Shown in pieces: positions 32,200-41,968 of a stretch of DNA of 64,000 nucleotides. The notes below the pieces were generated by a model that was given only the letters and a program-made list of their open reading frames with translations, did no database searches and had not been told where the DNA came from. How positions within the stretch are numbered: position 1 is the stretch's first letter; the number at the start of each line of letters is the position of its first letter. The stretch lies in assembly GCF_005145045.1 (NCBI RefSeq), contig NZ_CP039691.1, positions 632,001 through 696,000 on the forward strand, read 5' to 3'. Origin of the DNA: Agrobacterium larrymoorei. GTDB taxonomy: Bacteria > Pseudomonadota > Alphaproteobacteria > Rhizobiales > Rhizobiaceae. Made by a program: the position numbers and the translations under genes.

Positions 32200-34620
32200 C
32201 TATCCGAGATAGGTTTGCGCAAGAATGTCGGAGAGCTTTTCCAGATCCTTCTCCAACTGCCGGAAAACCGCGCCGGAGAGATTCTCGGACGTCATCACCG
32301 CAAGGCCGGAATGGATGCGCATCGCTTCACGATAGAAGGGCGACATCTGGCCATTGACGAAAGCGTTGGGCAGTTGCTCGACTTCCGTGCGGATTTCGTT
32401 GAGCTGGAAAAGAATGGAGCGCGGGTTGAGAGGGTCGAGCGCCAGGAGGTCCATCACCGTCAGCGCTGCCGTGTTCACATTGTATCGGCGGCGGTGCGTC
32501 ATCACGCTATCGCCGATTTCCAGCAGCATGTCGTAGGAACCGTCCGGTGCATCCGCTCCGCCCATATGCGCCAGAAGCCGCGTCATATGCAGGCCGCGTT
32601 CCAGATAGCGCCCGATGGCAAGGAAGCGCCAGCCGGTGAAGCGATACATGTTTTCATGCACCAGACCGGCAAAGCCTGCGAGCTTGCGCAAAAGGATGGT
32701 CATGGCGTGGGTCGCGTCATCGCCCGCGCTGATCTTGCTCTGGAACCGTTTTGCAGTCTTTGCCAGATCGTTCAGTGCCAGCCAGCCATCCGGCGAGAAG
32801 CGGTCGCGGATGTTGCTGGCGGAATAGATGGCGCTGTTGATATTTGCGATCAGGCTGGCCGGAACCGGCTCTTCGACCTCGATATCGACGCTTTCGAGAT
32901 AGCGCGTCACATGGGCGAGAAGCGGCTGCTTCGGATCGGCGGATTCGGCAAACCGTGCGTGCCAGGCGCGCAGGATACGCAACGCGCCTTCGGAGCGCTC
33001 GATATAGCGGCCCAGCCAGAAGAGATTATCCGCCGCCCGGCTCGGCAGCGAGCCCGGCATGTTGCGGGTGAAGTTTTCCTCTGGCGGCAGGAGCGTGGTG
33101 CGCTCCACCGGCTTGTTTGAGACGATCCAGACATCGGCGGCACTTCCGCCCGCCTGCATGGCAATCGCCGCCACATCGTTGCTGCGCCCGATGCGGGCAA
33201 AGCCGCCGGGCATGACCTGCCAGCCGTTTTCGGTGCGGGCAACGAAGACGCGAAGGCTCATGGGCCTTGGCACCAGCTTGCCATCAACGAAGGCAGGTGT
33301 GGTGGAAAGCGTGACGACCTCCTGGCCAACCAGCTTGTGGCCATCGCTCGCCAGCCAGTCGCTAATCGAATCCTTGGCGGTTTCACGCAGCGACGAGCCG
33401 AGAACGGACTGGCCGTTATCATCGAAAAAGGGCAGGCGAGAATAGGCGGGGCCGATCACCATGCGCTCTATATTGCGCGCCACCTGCTCACGCTCCGAAG
33501 GCTGGCCGCACCACCATGTGGCAATCGAAGGCATGGCAAGCTCTTCGCCAAGCAGCTGCCGACAGATGGCGGGCATGAAGGCCAGCAGTGCCCGCGTTTC
33601 CAGAATGCCCGCACCAAGCGCATTGACGATGCTGAGCGAACCGGCGCGCAGCGCCTGCACCATGCCGGGCGTGCCGATATGGGAGTTCTGGTCCAGTTCC
33701 AGCGGGTCGGCATAGGACGCATCCAGTCGCCGCCACAGCACGCCGATGGGTTTCAGGCCTGCGACGGTGCGCACCATCACGCGGTTGTTGACGACGGTCA
33801 GATCCTCGCCTTCCAGCAGCATGAAGCCGAGATAGCGGGCAATATAGGCATGTTCGAAATAGGTCTCGCTTGCCGGGCCGGGCGTCAGAACCGCAATGCG
33901 GTCATCCGGGTGCTGGCGGCGGGCCTGCAACGTGTCGCGAAACGCGCCGAAGAAGGAGGCGAGACGGTGCACATGGGATTCGGCATAGATATCGGAAAAG
34001 GCGCGGGTGGTCGCCACGCGGTTTTCCAGCGCAAAGCCAGCGCCGGAAGGGGCCTGCGTGCGGTCTGCCAGCACCCACCAGTTGCCATCCGGCCCACGCC
34101 CGATTTCGAAGGAACAGAAATGCAGGTAATGGCCACCAGCGGGTTTTACTCCTGCCAGCGGGCGCAGATATTCCGGGTTGGCGGCAATCAGCGATGGCGG
34201 CACGTAGCCCTGCTGCACGAGCTTGTTTTCGCCGTAGATATCGGCAACCACGGCCTCAAGCAGATTGGCGCGCTGGATGAGACCCTTGGATACCGCCTGC
34301 CACTCGGCCTCATCGATCAGGACCGGGACATGGGAAATCGGCCAGTTGCGCTCGCTGCCGCTATTGCTGCCGGGGGCGGCGCTGTAATCGCGGTAGAACA
34401 CGCCAGCATCCCGCAGATAACGGTCGGTGCGGGAGAAGCGCTCCTGCAGCTCGCGCTCATCCATGCGCGACAGCGCCTTCACGAAGGGTTGCCAGACGGG
34501 GCGTATGCGCCCGTGAATATCCAGCATTTCATCGGCAACGCCGGGCAGGGCGCGATAGCCGAGCATGGAGGCCATGCCGGTTTCCTTGTCCCTACGTTCC
34601 ATTGCCGGAGCTTTTACCAC
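32200..34620 (-). CDS. Circularly permuted ATP-grasp / Alpha-E domain fusion protein
   Basis: An 806-residue fusion. Residues from about 20 to 470 match the circularly permuted ATP-grasp family (formerly DUF404/DUF407): HVPVLIDEAEWQAVSKGLIQ, VLADRTQAPSGAGFALENR, VLTPGPASETYFEHAYIAR and GTPGMVQALRAGSLSIVNAL are characteristic. Residues from about 500 are the all-helical Alpha-E domain (DUF403): PSRAADNLFWLGRYIERSEG, FLAIGRYLERGLHMTRLLAH. In many bacteria these are separate neighbouring genes; here they form a single chain. ATP-grasp enzymes ligate an acid to an amine, so an amide-forming role is inferred. The GTG start has AAGGA upstream. It starts one base after the upstream stop and sits between two transglutaminase genes. 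Confidence 0.9.
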   Translation of the reverse strand: MVKAPAMERRDKETGMASMLGYRALPGVADEMLDIHGRIRPVWQPFVKALSRMDERELQERFSRTDRYLRDAGVFYRDYSAAPGSNSGSERNWPISHVPVLIDEAEWQAVSKGLIQRANLLEAVVADIYGENKLVQQGYVPPSLIAANPEYLRPLAGVKPAGGHYLHFCSFEIGRGPDGNWWVLADRTQAPSGAGFALENRVATTRAFSDIYAESHVHRLASFFGAFRDTLQARRQHPDDRIAVLTPGPASETYFEHAYIARYLGFMLLEGEDLTVVNNRVMVRTVAGLKPIGVLWRRLDASYADPLELDQNSHIGTPGMVQALRAGSLSIVNALGAGILETRALLAFMPAICRQLLGEELAMPSIATWWCGQPSEREQVARNIERMVIGPAYSRLPFFDDNGQSVLGSSLRETAKDSISDWLASDGHKLVGQEVVTLSTTPAFVDGKLVPRPMSLRVFVARTENGWQVMPGGFARIGRSNDVAAIAMQAGGSAADVWIVSNKPVERTTLLPPEENFTRNMPGSLPSRAADNLFWLGRYIERSEGALRILRAWHARFAESADPKQPLLAHVTRYLESVDIEVEEPVPASLIANINSAIYSASNIRDRFSPDGWLALNDLAKTAKRFQSKISAGDDATHAMTILLRKLAGFAGLVHENMYRFTGWRFLAIGRYLERGLHMTRLLAHMGGADAPDGSYDMLLEIGDSVMTHRRRYNVNTAALTVMDLLALDPLNPRSILFQLNEIRTEVEQLPNAFVNGQMSPFYREAMRIHSGLAVMTSENLSGAVFRQLEKDLEKLSDILAQTYLG

Positions 34621-34621
34621 C

Positions 34622-37600
34622 TTACATTCCTTGCGGGCGTCTCAAATCGAGTGTCAACGGGAACTCCGGCGACACGGCTTCCGGCCAGAGCGTAAACTCA
34701 CCGCCAGTGTGTCCCCAGGGTTCGAAGCGTGCCAGCCGCCTTGCTTCCGCTTCGTTTCCATTGACGGGAAATGTCTCATAATTTCGCCCGCCCGGATGGG
34801 CAACATGATAGATGCAGCCGCCGATAGAACGCTTCGACCATGTATCATAAATGTCGAAGGTCAAGGGCGTATTGACGGGCAGGACTGGGTGAAGACCGGA
34901 CGCCGGTTGCCACGCCTTGAAACGCACGCCCGCAACAGAGACGCTCGCCTGCTCCGTCTGCTTCAAAGGAACCGCGCGGCCATTGCAGGAGACGGTGTAA
35001 CGGGCGGGATTGGCCGTTTCCAGCCGTACCTGAAGACGCTCGACGGACGAATCGACATAGCGCACTGTGCCGCCGATGGCACCCTGCTCGCCCATGACGT
35101 GCCACGGCTCCAGCGCCTGGCGAAGCTCCAGCTTCGAGCCCTCATATTCCACCTCGCCGAAGAAGGGGAAACGGAACTCCAGCTGGGCTGCGAACCATTC
35201 CGGCTTCAGGTCGAATCCATGTTCGCGCAAATCGGCCAGTACATTGAGAAAATCCGCCCAGACGTAATGCGGCAGCATGAAGCGATCGGCAAGCGCCGTT
35301 CCCCAGCGCACGAATTTGCCGCCAATCGGGTTCTTCCAGAACCGCGCAATCAGCGCCCGCACCAGCAATTGCTGGGCAAGCGACATGCGCGCATTCGGCG
35401 GCATTTCGAAGCCACGAAACTCCACGAGACCAAGGCGACCCGTCGGGCCATCCGGCGAGAACAGCTTGTCGATGCAGATTTCGGAGCGGTGCGTATTGCC
35501 GGTGACATCGGTCAGAAGATTGCGGAACAGCCGGTCCACCAGCCATGGCAGGGGAGCTACGCCTTCGCCCGGTGCAGGCACCTGCGCCATCGCGATTTCC
35601 AGTTCGTAGAGGCTGTCATGCCGCGCCTCATCAATGCGCGGCGCCTGACTTGTCGGGCCGATGAAAAGGCCGGAAAAGAGATAGGACATGGAAGGGTGGC
35701 GCTGCCAGTGCAACACAAGGCTCTTCAGCAGGTCCGGTCTTCGCAGGAAGGGGCTGTCATTGGGGTTCGCGCCGCCCACGACCACATGGTTGCCGCCGCC
35801 GGTGCCGGTGTGGCGACCGTCGATCATGAACTTGTCCGCCCCCAGCCGTGACTGGCGGGCATCCTCGTAAATGGCGGTGGTGATATCGACGCAGTCCTTC
35901 CAGCTCGCAGCCGGATGAATATTGACCTCGATGACACCGGGATCGGGCGCCACGCGAATGACATTCATCCGCTCATCATGCGGCGGCGCATAACCTTCGA
36001 TGTGAACGGGCAGTCCCAGATCCGTCGCAGCAGCTTCGGCGGCGGTGACAAGATCGAGATAATCCTCTATCCGCTCCACCGGCGGCATGAAGACGCAAAG
36101 TCGCCCATCACGCGCTTCCACAGACATGGCCGTGCGAACTTCGCCGCCAATATCGCTGATCTGCTGCTCTATGCGCCCCTGCGTTGCCACATCGCTTGCC
36201 TGGAACGAGGCTTCCGGCATGCTGCGGGCAGAGGGCGGCACCGCGTCGGCCAGAGGGCCGCGCGGAATGGATGGATCGGCCTCGTGAATATAAGGGTAGG
36301 ACGATGGCGGCACATGCGGCAGCGTGCCGAGCGGCAGGCGGTAGCCAACGGCGCTATCGCCCGGCACGAGGAAAATCCGTCCACGCCGCGTGCGCCACTT
36401 CTCGCTCATCCAGCGTCTTTGGCCGGATGCCTGCGCATTCCATGCCTGCACGGGCAGAATATAACCGGTCGGTTCCGTCAGTCCGCGCTCGAAAACGCGG
36501 GCGATGCGGTTTCGCTCTTCCGGGTCCTTCAACTTCGAATTGGACGGATCGACATTATCGGGAAGGTTTGCCTCCTTGATCAGCCATTCCGCGGGATCTT
36601 CGTAAGCAGGCAGCACCAGATCGTTCGCGATGCCGAGATGACCGGCGATGGAGGTCAACAAGCGTTCCGCATCCGAAGAACTGACGCCGGTGTCGGTGCC
36701 CTCACGCGCCACGAGATCGGGATTATGCCAGACCGGCTGGCCGTCCTTGCGCCAATAGAGCGAGAAGGTCCAACGCGGCAGGCTTTCGCCGGGATACCAT
36801 TTGCCCTGTCCGTAATGCAGGAAGCCGTTGGGCGCAAAGCGTTCGCGCAGCTTGCGGATCAGTATATCGGCCTTTTCCCGCTTGGTAGGACCAACCGCGC
36901 CCGTGTTCCACTCATCGGATTCGAAATCATCGATAGAGACGAAGGTCGGCTCGCCACCCATGGTCAGGCGCACCTCCTGCGCGTTGAGCGCCCGATCCAC
37001 CGTTTCGCCAAGCGCATTCAACTGTTCCCAGCTTTCATCCGAAAAAGGCTTGGTGATGCGCGGATGTTCGGCCACGCGGGTCACTCTCATATCGAAAGCG
37101 AATTCGGTATTGGCCTGCCCGTAATAGCCGCCGGAAATCGGCGCGGCGTTGCGATAATGCGGCGTGGCGGAAAGCGGTATGTGGCTCTCGCCGGTCAGAA
37201 GACCGGATGTCGGATCGAGGCCGACCCAGCCCGCGCCGGGAAGATAAACCTCTGCCCAGGCATGGAGATCGGTGAAATCCACTTCCGTTCCCGAAGGCCC
37301 GTCCAGCGCCTTCAGGTCTGGCGCAAGCTGGATCAGATAGCCGGAAACGAAGCGGGCCGCGAGACCCAGATTGCGCAGCACCTGCACCAGAAGCCAGCTG
37401 GTATCGCGGCAGGAGCCCTTGCCGGAGGCGAGCGTTTCTTCCGGCGTCTGCACGCCGGGCTCCATGCGAATGACATAGCCGATTTCCTGCTGCAGCCGCG
37501 CATTCAGCCCCACCACCATATCGACGGTGGTCTGGCCGGGCGTCCTGTCGATTGTCTGCATCAGCGCATTGAACAGCGGCCCGCCATGTTCGGGCGTGCG

Positions 37601-37951
37601 ATAGATCGACAGGTCTTCCTTCAGCGTTTCAGGATAATCGAACGGCCACTTGGTGGCGCTTTCCTCAACGAAGAAATCGAAGGGATTATAGACCGTCATA
37701 TCCGCGACAAGATCGACCTCGATCTTGAACTCGCTCACCGGTTCCGGAAAAACGAAGCGGGCCTGGAAGTTGCCGTAGGGATCCTGCTGAAGATTGACGA
37801 AGTGGTTGGCAGGCGTGACCTTCAGCGAGTGGCTGATGACCTTGGTGCGCGAATGCGGTGCCGGTTTCAGTCTTATGATCTGCGGTCCGAGGCGGACGGG
37901 CGTGTCGTATTTATAATGCGTCAGGTGATAGATGCTGGCTTTGATCGACAT
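34622..37951 (-). CDS. DUF2126 transglutaminase-domain protein (large)
   Basis: First gene of the cassette, 1109 residues. The N-terminal 270 residues are a transglutaminase-like domain with an intact triad: Cys181 in [20 protein letters not shown], His230 in [16 protein letters not shown], and Asp246 in [10 protein letters not shown]. The remaining 800 residues form the DUF2126 region, containing [37 protein letters not shown] and [20 protein letters not shown], the last two resembling glutamate-cysteine ligase or glutamine-synthetase-type carboxylate-amine ligases. A bifunctional peptide ligase and cleavage enzyme is therefore plausible, but this is inference. No signal peptide. It is divergent from the ABC protein gene across 256 bp. 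Confidence 0.9.
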   Translation of the reverse strand: MSIKASIYHLTHYKYDTPVRLGPQIIRLKPAPHSRTKVISHSLKVTPANHFVNLQQDPYGNFQARFVFPEPVSEFKIEVDLVADMTVYNPFDFFVEESATKWPFDYPETLKEDLSIYRTPEHGGPLFNALMQTIDRTPGQTTVDMVVGLNARLQQEIGYVIRMEPGVQTPEETLASGKGSCRDTSWLLVQVLRNLGLAARFVSGYLIQLAPDLKALDGPSGTEVDFTDLHAWAEVYLPGAGWVGLDPTSGLLTGESHIPLSATPHYRNAAPISGGYYGQANTEFAFDMRVTRVAEHPRITKPFSDESWEQLNALGETVDRALNAQEVRLTMGGEPTFVSIDDFESDEWNTGAVGPTKREKADILIRKLRERFAPNGFLHYGQGKWYPGESLPRWTFSLYWRKDGQPVWHNPDLVAREGTDTGVSSSDAERLLTSIAGHLGIANDLVLPAYEDPAEWLIKEANLPDNVDPSNSKLKDPEERNRIARVFERGLTEPTGYILPVQAWNAQASGQRRWMSEKWRTRRGRIFLVPGDSAVGYRLPLGTLPHVPPSSYPYIHEADPSIPRGPLADAVPPSARSMPEASFQASDVATQGRIEQQISDIGGEVRTAMSVEARDGRLCVFMPPVERIEDYLDLVTAAEAAATDLGLPVHIEGYAPPHDERMNVIRVAPDPGVIEVNIHPAASWKDCVDITTAIYEDARQSRLGADKFMIDGRHTGTGGGNHVVVGGANPNDSPFLRRPDLLKSLVLHWQRHPSMSYLFSGLFIGPTSQAPRIDEARHDSLYELEIAMAQVPAPGEGVAPLPWLVDRLFRNLLTDVTGNTHRSEICIDKLFSPDGPTGRLGLVEFRGFEMPPNARMSLAQQLLVRALIARFWKNPIGGKFVRWGTALADRFMLPHYVWADFLNVLADLREHGFDLKPEWFAAQLEFRFPFFGEVEYEGSKLELRQALEPWHVMGEQGAIGGTVRYVDSSVERLQVRLETANPARYTVSCNGRAVPLKQTEQASVSVAGVRFKAWQPASGLHPVLPVNTPLTFDIYDTWSKRSIGGCIYHVAHPGGRNYETFPVNGNEAEARRLARFEPWGHTGGEFTLWPEAVSPEFPLTLDLRRPQGM

Positions 37952-38207
37952 GCGTGCCCTTGCCCGGATTTTACCGGTCTATGCGGATTGTTCCGCCCCC
38001 TCTGTTGCCAGGATTTTGTGCAATGCACGCGAATAAAGCAAGGAACATTTGACGTGCTTTCTGCATTCGCTCGCACATGATTTGCCGGGGCAATACGCCG
38101 TGTGTGGACAAGTACCGGCGGAATGATATTGCTGTCATGACAAAGACAGATGATCCGTTTTGATAAGAATCATCGTTTCGGCGATTTCAGGAAGTGGCAA
38201 GATATTG

Positions 38208-39980
38208 ATGACGCAAGGAAATTCCCCGGCGGAAGCTGCCACTTACGCAAGTTTCGATCTCACTTTCAGGTCGCAGCTCGGCGTCATGCGCGATGCATTC
38301 TGGACGTCTCCGGTGCGCAACCGCCTCATCCTGCTGGCCTGCGGCCTGCTCACCATCATCCTCGTCACCGCTTATGGTCAGGTGAAACTGAACGAGTGGA
38401 ATGCACCCTTCTATAATGCGCTGGAACGGCGTGATCTGACCGCCTTCCTGCATCAGTTGGAGGTCTTCGTAGTGATTGCGGGCTCCCTGCTTCTGCTCAA
38501 CGTGTTTCAGACCTGGCTGAACCAGATGACGGCGCTCAATATGCGCGAAGGGCTGGCGAAAGACATGGTGGACCAGTGGCTGAAACCGGGGCGCGCCGCG
38601 AAGCTTTCCAGCTTCGGTTCCATCGCCATCAACCCGGACCAGCGCCTGCATGACGATGTGCGCAACCTTGCCGAAAGCAGCACGGCACTCGCCATCGGCC
38701 TCGTCAACGCCACCATCATCCTCGTCAGCTTCATCGGCGTTTTGTGGAGCCTCTCTGCCGGTTTTGCCATCGAGATCAATGGGCAGATGATGGCTATTCC
38801 CGGTTACATGGTCTGGGCGGCCTTGGTCTATGCGGGCTCGGCCTCCCTGCTCAGCAATCTCGTCGGCTACCGGCTGGTGCCGCTCAATGCGGAGCGCTAC
38901 TCCAAGGAGGCGGAGCTGCGTTTCTCGCTGATGCGGGCCAGTGAAAACCTCACCGCGATTACCCTTTCGCGCGGGGAAAAGAACGAGCGTCACCGCATTC
39001 GCGAGGATATCGATGCGGTGCTGGGCGTCATTCGCGGTCTTGCCATGGCGCTCACCCATCTGACATGGGTCTCTGCCGGTTATGGCTGGCTCGCCATCGT
39101 CGCGCCCATCCTGATCGCAGCACCCGTTTATTTCTCCGGCAACCTTACCTTCGGTGGCCTGATGATGGCGGTGGGCGCGTTCAACCAGGTCAATGTGGCA
39201 CTGCGCTGGTATATCGATAATTTCGGCCCTATCGCCAGCTGGAAGGCCACCTTGCAGCGCGTGTCCATCTTTCGCAACGCTCTGGTTCAGATGGACAGCG
39301 TGGAGCGGCACGGCAATGCCATCGAGATCAACCGTTCCGCAACCGATCTCGTCAGCATTTCCTCGGTCGAGATCAGCCCGGATGCGGGCGGGCAGGATAT
39401 GTCGCGCATCTTTCGCCTGCGCGAAGCACCCGTCGAAATCGCGGTCGGTGACCGGGTGATGATCAATGGCGATCAGGGCGTCAATCGCCGCCTGTTCTTT
39501 GCCGCTCTGGCGGGGCTGTGGCCATGGGGCAGGGGCTCCATCACCATGCCGCCGCGCGAAGAAACGCTGTTCATCGCCCAGCACGGCTATCTGCCAGCCG
39601 CGCCGTTGCGCGAAATTCTTTCCTATCCGCGCAGTCCACAGAGGTTCAAGGAGCAGGATTTTCTCGATGCCATGCAGCTTTGCGGTCTTGGCCACATCAT
39701 CCCGCGCATGGACGATAATATTCGCTGGGACAAGAAGTTCGATTCCGATGAACAGGCCTCTATTCGCGTGGCCAATGCCGTGTTGCTGAAACCGCGCTGG
39801 CTGCTCATCGATGATCTTCTCGAAGGTCTGGAGACCGAAACCATCGACCGACTGACTGCGGTGCTGGACGGCATGAAGGATACCGCAATCGTCTATATCG
39901 GTCGCTCAGAAGCCGTGCTCCAGACGCTATCGCCGCGCGTGCTGCATCTCGAACTCGTCAAGACCGAGCCAGCAGCATAG
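38208..39980 (+). CDS. BacA/YddA-like ABC transporter with degenerate ATPase domain
   Basis: A 590-residue half-transporter of the SbmA/BacA_like ABC family with fused membrane and nucleotide-binding domains. The membrane part carries family segments such as VKLNEWNAPFYNALERRDLT, DQWLKPGRAAKLSSFG with NPDQRLHDDVRNLAESSTAL, and AELRFSLMRASENLTAITLS. The C-terminal ATPase is recognisable by position and by LFFAALAGLWPWGRGSI, but key motifs are lost. The P-loop reads GDQGVNRR (residues 421-428) with no Lys, the ABC signature reads FDSDEQ (511-516) instead of LSGGEQ, and Walker B ends ID535-D536 with no catalytic Glu. It probably cannot hydrolyse ATP. I chose the ATG at 38208 over an upstream TTG. 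Confidence 0.88.
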   Translation: MTQGNSPAEAATYASFDLTFRSQLGVMRDAFWTSPVRNRLILLACGLLTIILVTAYGQVKLNEWNAPFYNALERRDLTAFLHQLEVFVVIAGSLLLLNVFQTWLNQMTALNMREGLAKDMVDQWLKPGRAAKLSSFGSIAINPDQRLHDDVRNLAESSTALAIGLVNATIILVSFIGVLWSLSAGFAIEINGQMMAIPGYMVWAALVYAGSASLLSNLVGYRLVPLNAERYSKEAELRFSLMRASENLTAITLSRGEKNERHRIREDIDAVLGVIRGLAMALTHLTWVSAGYGWLAIVAPILIAAPVYFSGNLTFGGLMMAVGAFNQVNVALRWYIDNFGPIASWKATLQRVSIFRNALVQMDSVERHGNAIEINRSATDLVSISSVEISPDAGGQDMSRIFRLREAPVEIAVGDRVMINGDQGVNRRLFFAALAGLWPWGRGSITMPPREETLFIAQHGYLPAAPLREILSYPRSPQRFKEQDFLDAMQLCGLGHIIPRMDDNIRWDKKFDSDEQASIRVANAVLLKPRWLLIDDLLEGLETETIDRLTAVLDGMKDTAIVYIGRSEAVLQTLSPRVLHLELVKTEPAA

Positions 39981-40164
39981 GCGTCAATTCGCGATCCTGC
40001 CCGGGTATCTTGATATAGATTTCAGCCTGCGGTGTCGGCGGCCCCTGTAATGTCAGCATGAAGGGTGCCGTGATCACGATGGAAATTATTGCCAGCAGCC
40101 CAGCTACGATGGCCAGATCGTACCGCTGCTGTTTGACCTCATTGCCACTCCAGTCATATGCCAT
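39958..40164 (-). CDS. Small single-helix membrane protein
   Basis: A 68-residue protein, MAYDWSGNEVKQQRYDLAIV and on, with one hydrophobic helix (AGLLAIISIVITAPFMLTL) and a short polar C-terminus. The ATG is preceded by GTGAGGG. It overlaps the last 23 bases of the convergent ABC gene. I do not recognise a named family, and the function is unknown. Confidence 0.6.
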   Translation of the reverse strand: MAYDWSGNEVKQQRYDLAIVAGLLAIISIVITAPFMLTLQGPPTPQAEIYIKIPGQDRELTPMLLARS

Positions 40165-40400
40165 TTCGGAACCCTCACCCGCATCTGGAAGTATATGAAG
40201 ATAAGCTAATTCAACGATAGACTGCCAAAACATGGTTAATGAAGACTTAGCGATGCGCGTGCTTTCTTGTGATCGTGGAGCGCTCCAGCCGCCTCCTCTG
40301 CGCTACACGAAAGGCAGCCGCGACGAATCCGCTATTGGAGAGGCGAGGGGCCTTGCGCTATTTCCTGTACCGGGAGGTCGCGACAAGAAGGTTTTCGATT

Positions 40401-40784
40401 ATGGATATGCAACCGCCCACCGATATGGAGCTGACGCTCCGCACCCTCGCCATGCCCGCCGATGCCAACCCCGCAGGCGATATTTTCGGTGGCTGGGTCA
40501 TGTCCCAGATGGACCTGGCCGCCTTCGTGCGCGCCAATGATGTGGCAGGCGGCCGCACGGTAACCGTCGCCGTCAACGAAATCGTCTTCAAAAAGCCGGT
40601 CAAGATCGGCGACACGCTCTGTGTTTACACCAGCATCGAAAAAGTCGGCCGAACCTCGATCACCCTAAAAATAGAAGCCTGGACCCGCCGCCATTCGCAG
40701 CAATCCCGCGACAAAGTCACCGAAGCCGTGTTCATCATGGTGGCAGTGGATGATGAGGGGAACCCGCGGGCGGTCAGAGGTTAG
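40401..40784 (+). CDS. Acyl-CoA thioesterase (YciA-like hot-dog family)
   Basis: A 127-residue hot-dog thioesterase that cleaves acyl-CoA to free acid and CoA. Family signature: LRTLAMPADANPAGDIFGGW at the N-terminus, with the catalytic Asp in GDIFGGWVMSQMDLAA. It continues with VTVAVNEIVFKKPVKIGDTL and RTSITLKIEAWTRR. The start chosen has AGAAGG upstream; the frame runs 44 codons further without resemblance. The gene stands alone, with a convergent small gene after it. Confidence 0.9.
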   Translation: MDMQPPTDMELTLRTLAMPADANPAGDIFGGWVMSQMDLAAFVRANDVAGGRTVTVAVNEIVFKKPVKIGDTLCVYTSIEKVGRTSITLKIEAWTRRHSQQSRDKVTEAVFIMVAVDDEGNPRAVRG

Positions 40785-40806
40785 CCGCCACATCAAGAAA
40801 CAGTGC

Positions 40807-41121
40807 TCACTCCTTGGGCGACATGCTCTTCGTGTGATCGACCCCGCATCGTGAGCAACGCTTGTTCGGCCAAGGATGGTAGATGTAGAAGTGCCCGTCT
40901 GTCTTGAACAGCGACAGATGACATGACGGGCAGGCACAAAAAAAGATGACGCCAAGCACGTGGACCAGGGCGAAAAATCCTCCGACTTCTGAACTATTGA
41001 CGCCCAGAGAATAAGAAAGCGCGGGTAGCCAGTCGGGTGATGTCATCAGAGCCGCCGCAGACAAAACGATAAATAGCCAAGCCTTGAAATAAAGTGACAT
41101 TGGCGCGCGGCCCTGTTTCAT
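40807..41121 (-). CDS. Hypothetical membrane protein with Cys-rich tail
   Basis: A 104-residue protein with two predicted helices (SLYFKAWLFIVLSAAALM, then VGGFFALVHVLGVIFFCAC). These are followed by a soluble tail bearing a C-P-S-C pair and a C-S-R-C pair, which could bind zinc or iron. The ATG has AGGGTGG upstream. I do not recognise a family. Its neighbours (thioesterase, tRNA-Val) give no functional clue. Confidence 0.5.
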   Translation of the reverse strand: MKQGRAPMSLYFKAWLFIVLSAAALMTSPDWLPALSYSLGVNSSEVGGFFALVHVLGVIFFCACPSCHLSLFKTDGHFYIYHPWPNKRCSRCGVDHTKSMSPKE

Positions 41122-41221
41122 CCAACCACCCTGACGATGGCATTAGAACCCGAGTAAACCTGAAACTGCAAGTCGGTTCGGCCACGCCTCAAAATATTTC
41201 CGGCAGACGTCTCGACTCCAA

Positions 41222-41254
41222 AAGAAAAAGGCCCTGCGATTTCTCGCAAGGCCT
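41222..41254 (-). terminator. Terminator of tRNA-Val
   Basis: On the minus strand AAGGCC-T-TGCGA, a GAAA loop and TCGCA-G-GGCCTT are followed by TTTTC. It lies about 15 bp beyond the tRNA 3' end. Confidence 0.85.
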
Positions 41255-41269
41255 TGATCCGAATAGGGA

Positions 41270-41344
<75 letters not shown>

Positions 41345-41425
41345 TCCGTTGCGGCGCATAAATCACAAAATCGGATGGAGCGTCAACTGCATTTTTCGAT
41401 TTTGTGACAGGTTTTTTCAGAACCC

Positions 41426-41788
41426 TTATGCCACAAGGAGTTTGTTGACTTCATCCACGAGGTCTCGCAGGTGGAAAGGCTTGGAAAGCACCTTCGCATC
41501 CTTCGGCGCCTTCGAATCGGCGTTGAGCGCAACGGCTGCGAAACCGGTGATGAACATGACCTTGAGGTCGGGGTCGAGTTCGGTGGCGCGGCGCGCCAGC
41601 TCGATGCCGTCCATTTCAGGCATGACGATATCGGTCAAAAGCAGGGAAAAAGGCTCTTCGCGAAGCCGATCATATGCGCTTGCGCCGTTATCGAAGGACG
41701 ATACCTTGTATCCTGCCTTTTCCAGCGCCTTCACGAGGAAGCGGCGCATATCATTGTCGTCTTCGGCGAGAAGAATTTTCTGAACCAT
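41426..41788 (-). CDS. cpdR: Single-domain response regulator CpdR
   Basis: A 120-residue receiver domain with no output domain. It has the acidic pocket AEDDND near residue 9, the phosphorylation site Asp53 in LLLTDIVMPEMDGIELARRA, the Thr/Gly region MFITGFAAVALNADSK, and Lys104 in VLSKPF. The segment TDIVMPEMDGIELARRA plus MFITGFAAVALN is diagnostic of CpdR. In Caulobacter and Sinorhizobium CpdR works with the ClpXP protease to control cell-cycle proteolysis when unphosphorylated, receiving phosphate through CckA and ChpT. The gene is single, divergent from the amidohydrolase gene. Confidence 0.93.
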   Translation of the reverse strand: MVQKILLAEDDNDMRRFLVKALEKAGYKVSSFDNGASAYDRLREEPFSLLLTDIVMPEMDGIELARRATELDPDLKVMFITGFAAVALNADSKAPKDAKVLSKPFHLRDLVDEVNKLLVA

Positions 41789-41968
41789 GTAAGTGACCGT
41801 AACTACAGAATTATTGGAATACCCTATCCCGATCGTACCATTCTTTGCGTAAATATCATGTGAACGGTCGAATCACGACACGGTGACTGGTGTCCAGTAT
41901 GGACTTGCACTCCGCCAACTGGCAACATGATGCATCTGGCAGAATTATGACATGGTAAACGGGACGGA

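Noticed and set aside
35915..38080. 721-codon plus-strand frame
   Set aside because: Antisense to the DUF2126 gene, which has clear transglutaminase motifs. No recognisable domain or ribosome site.
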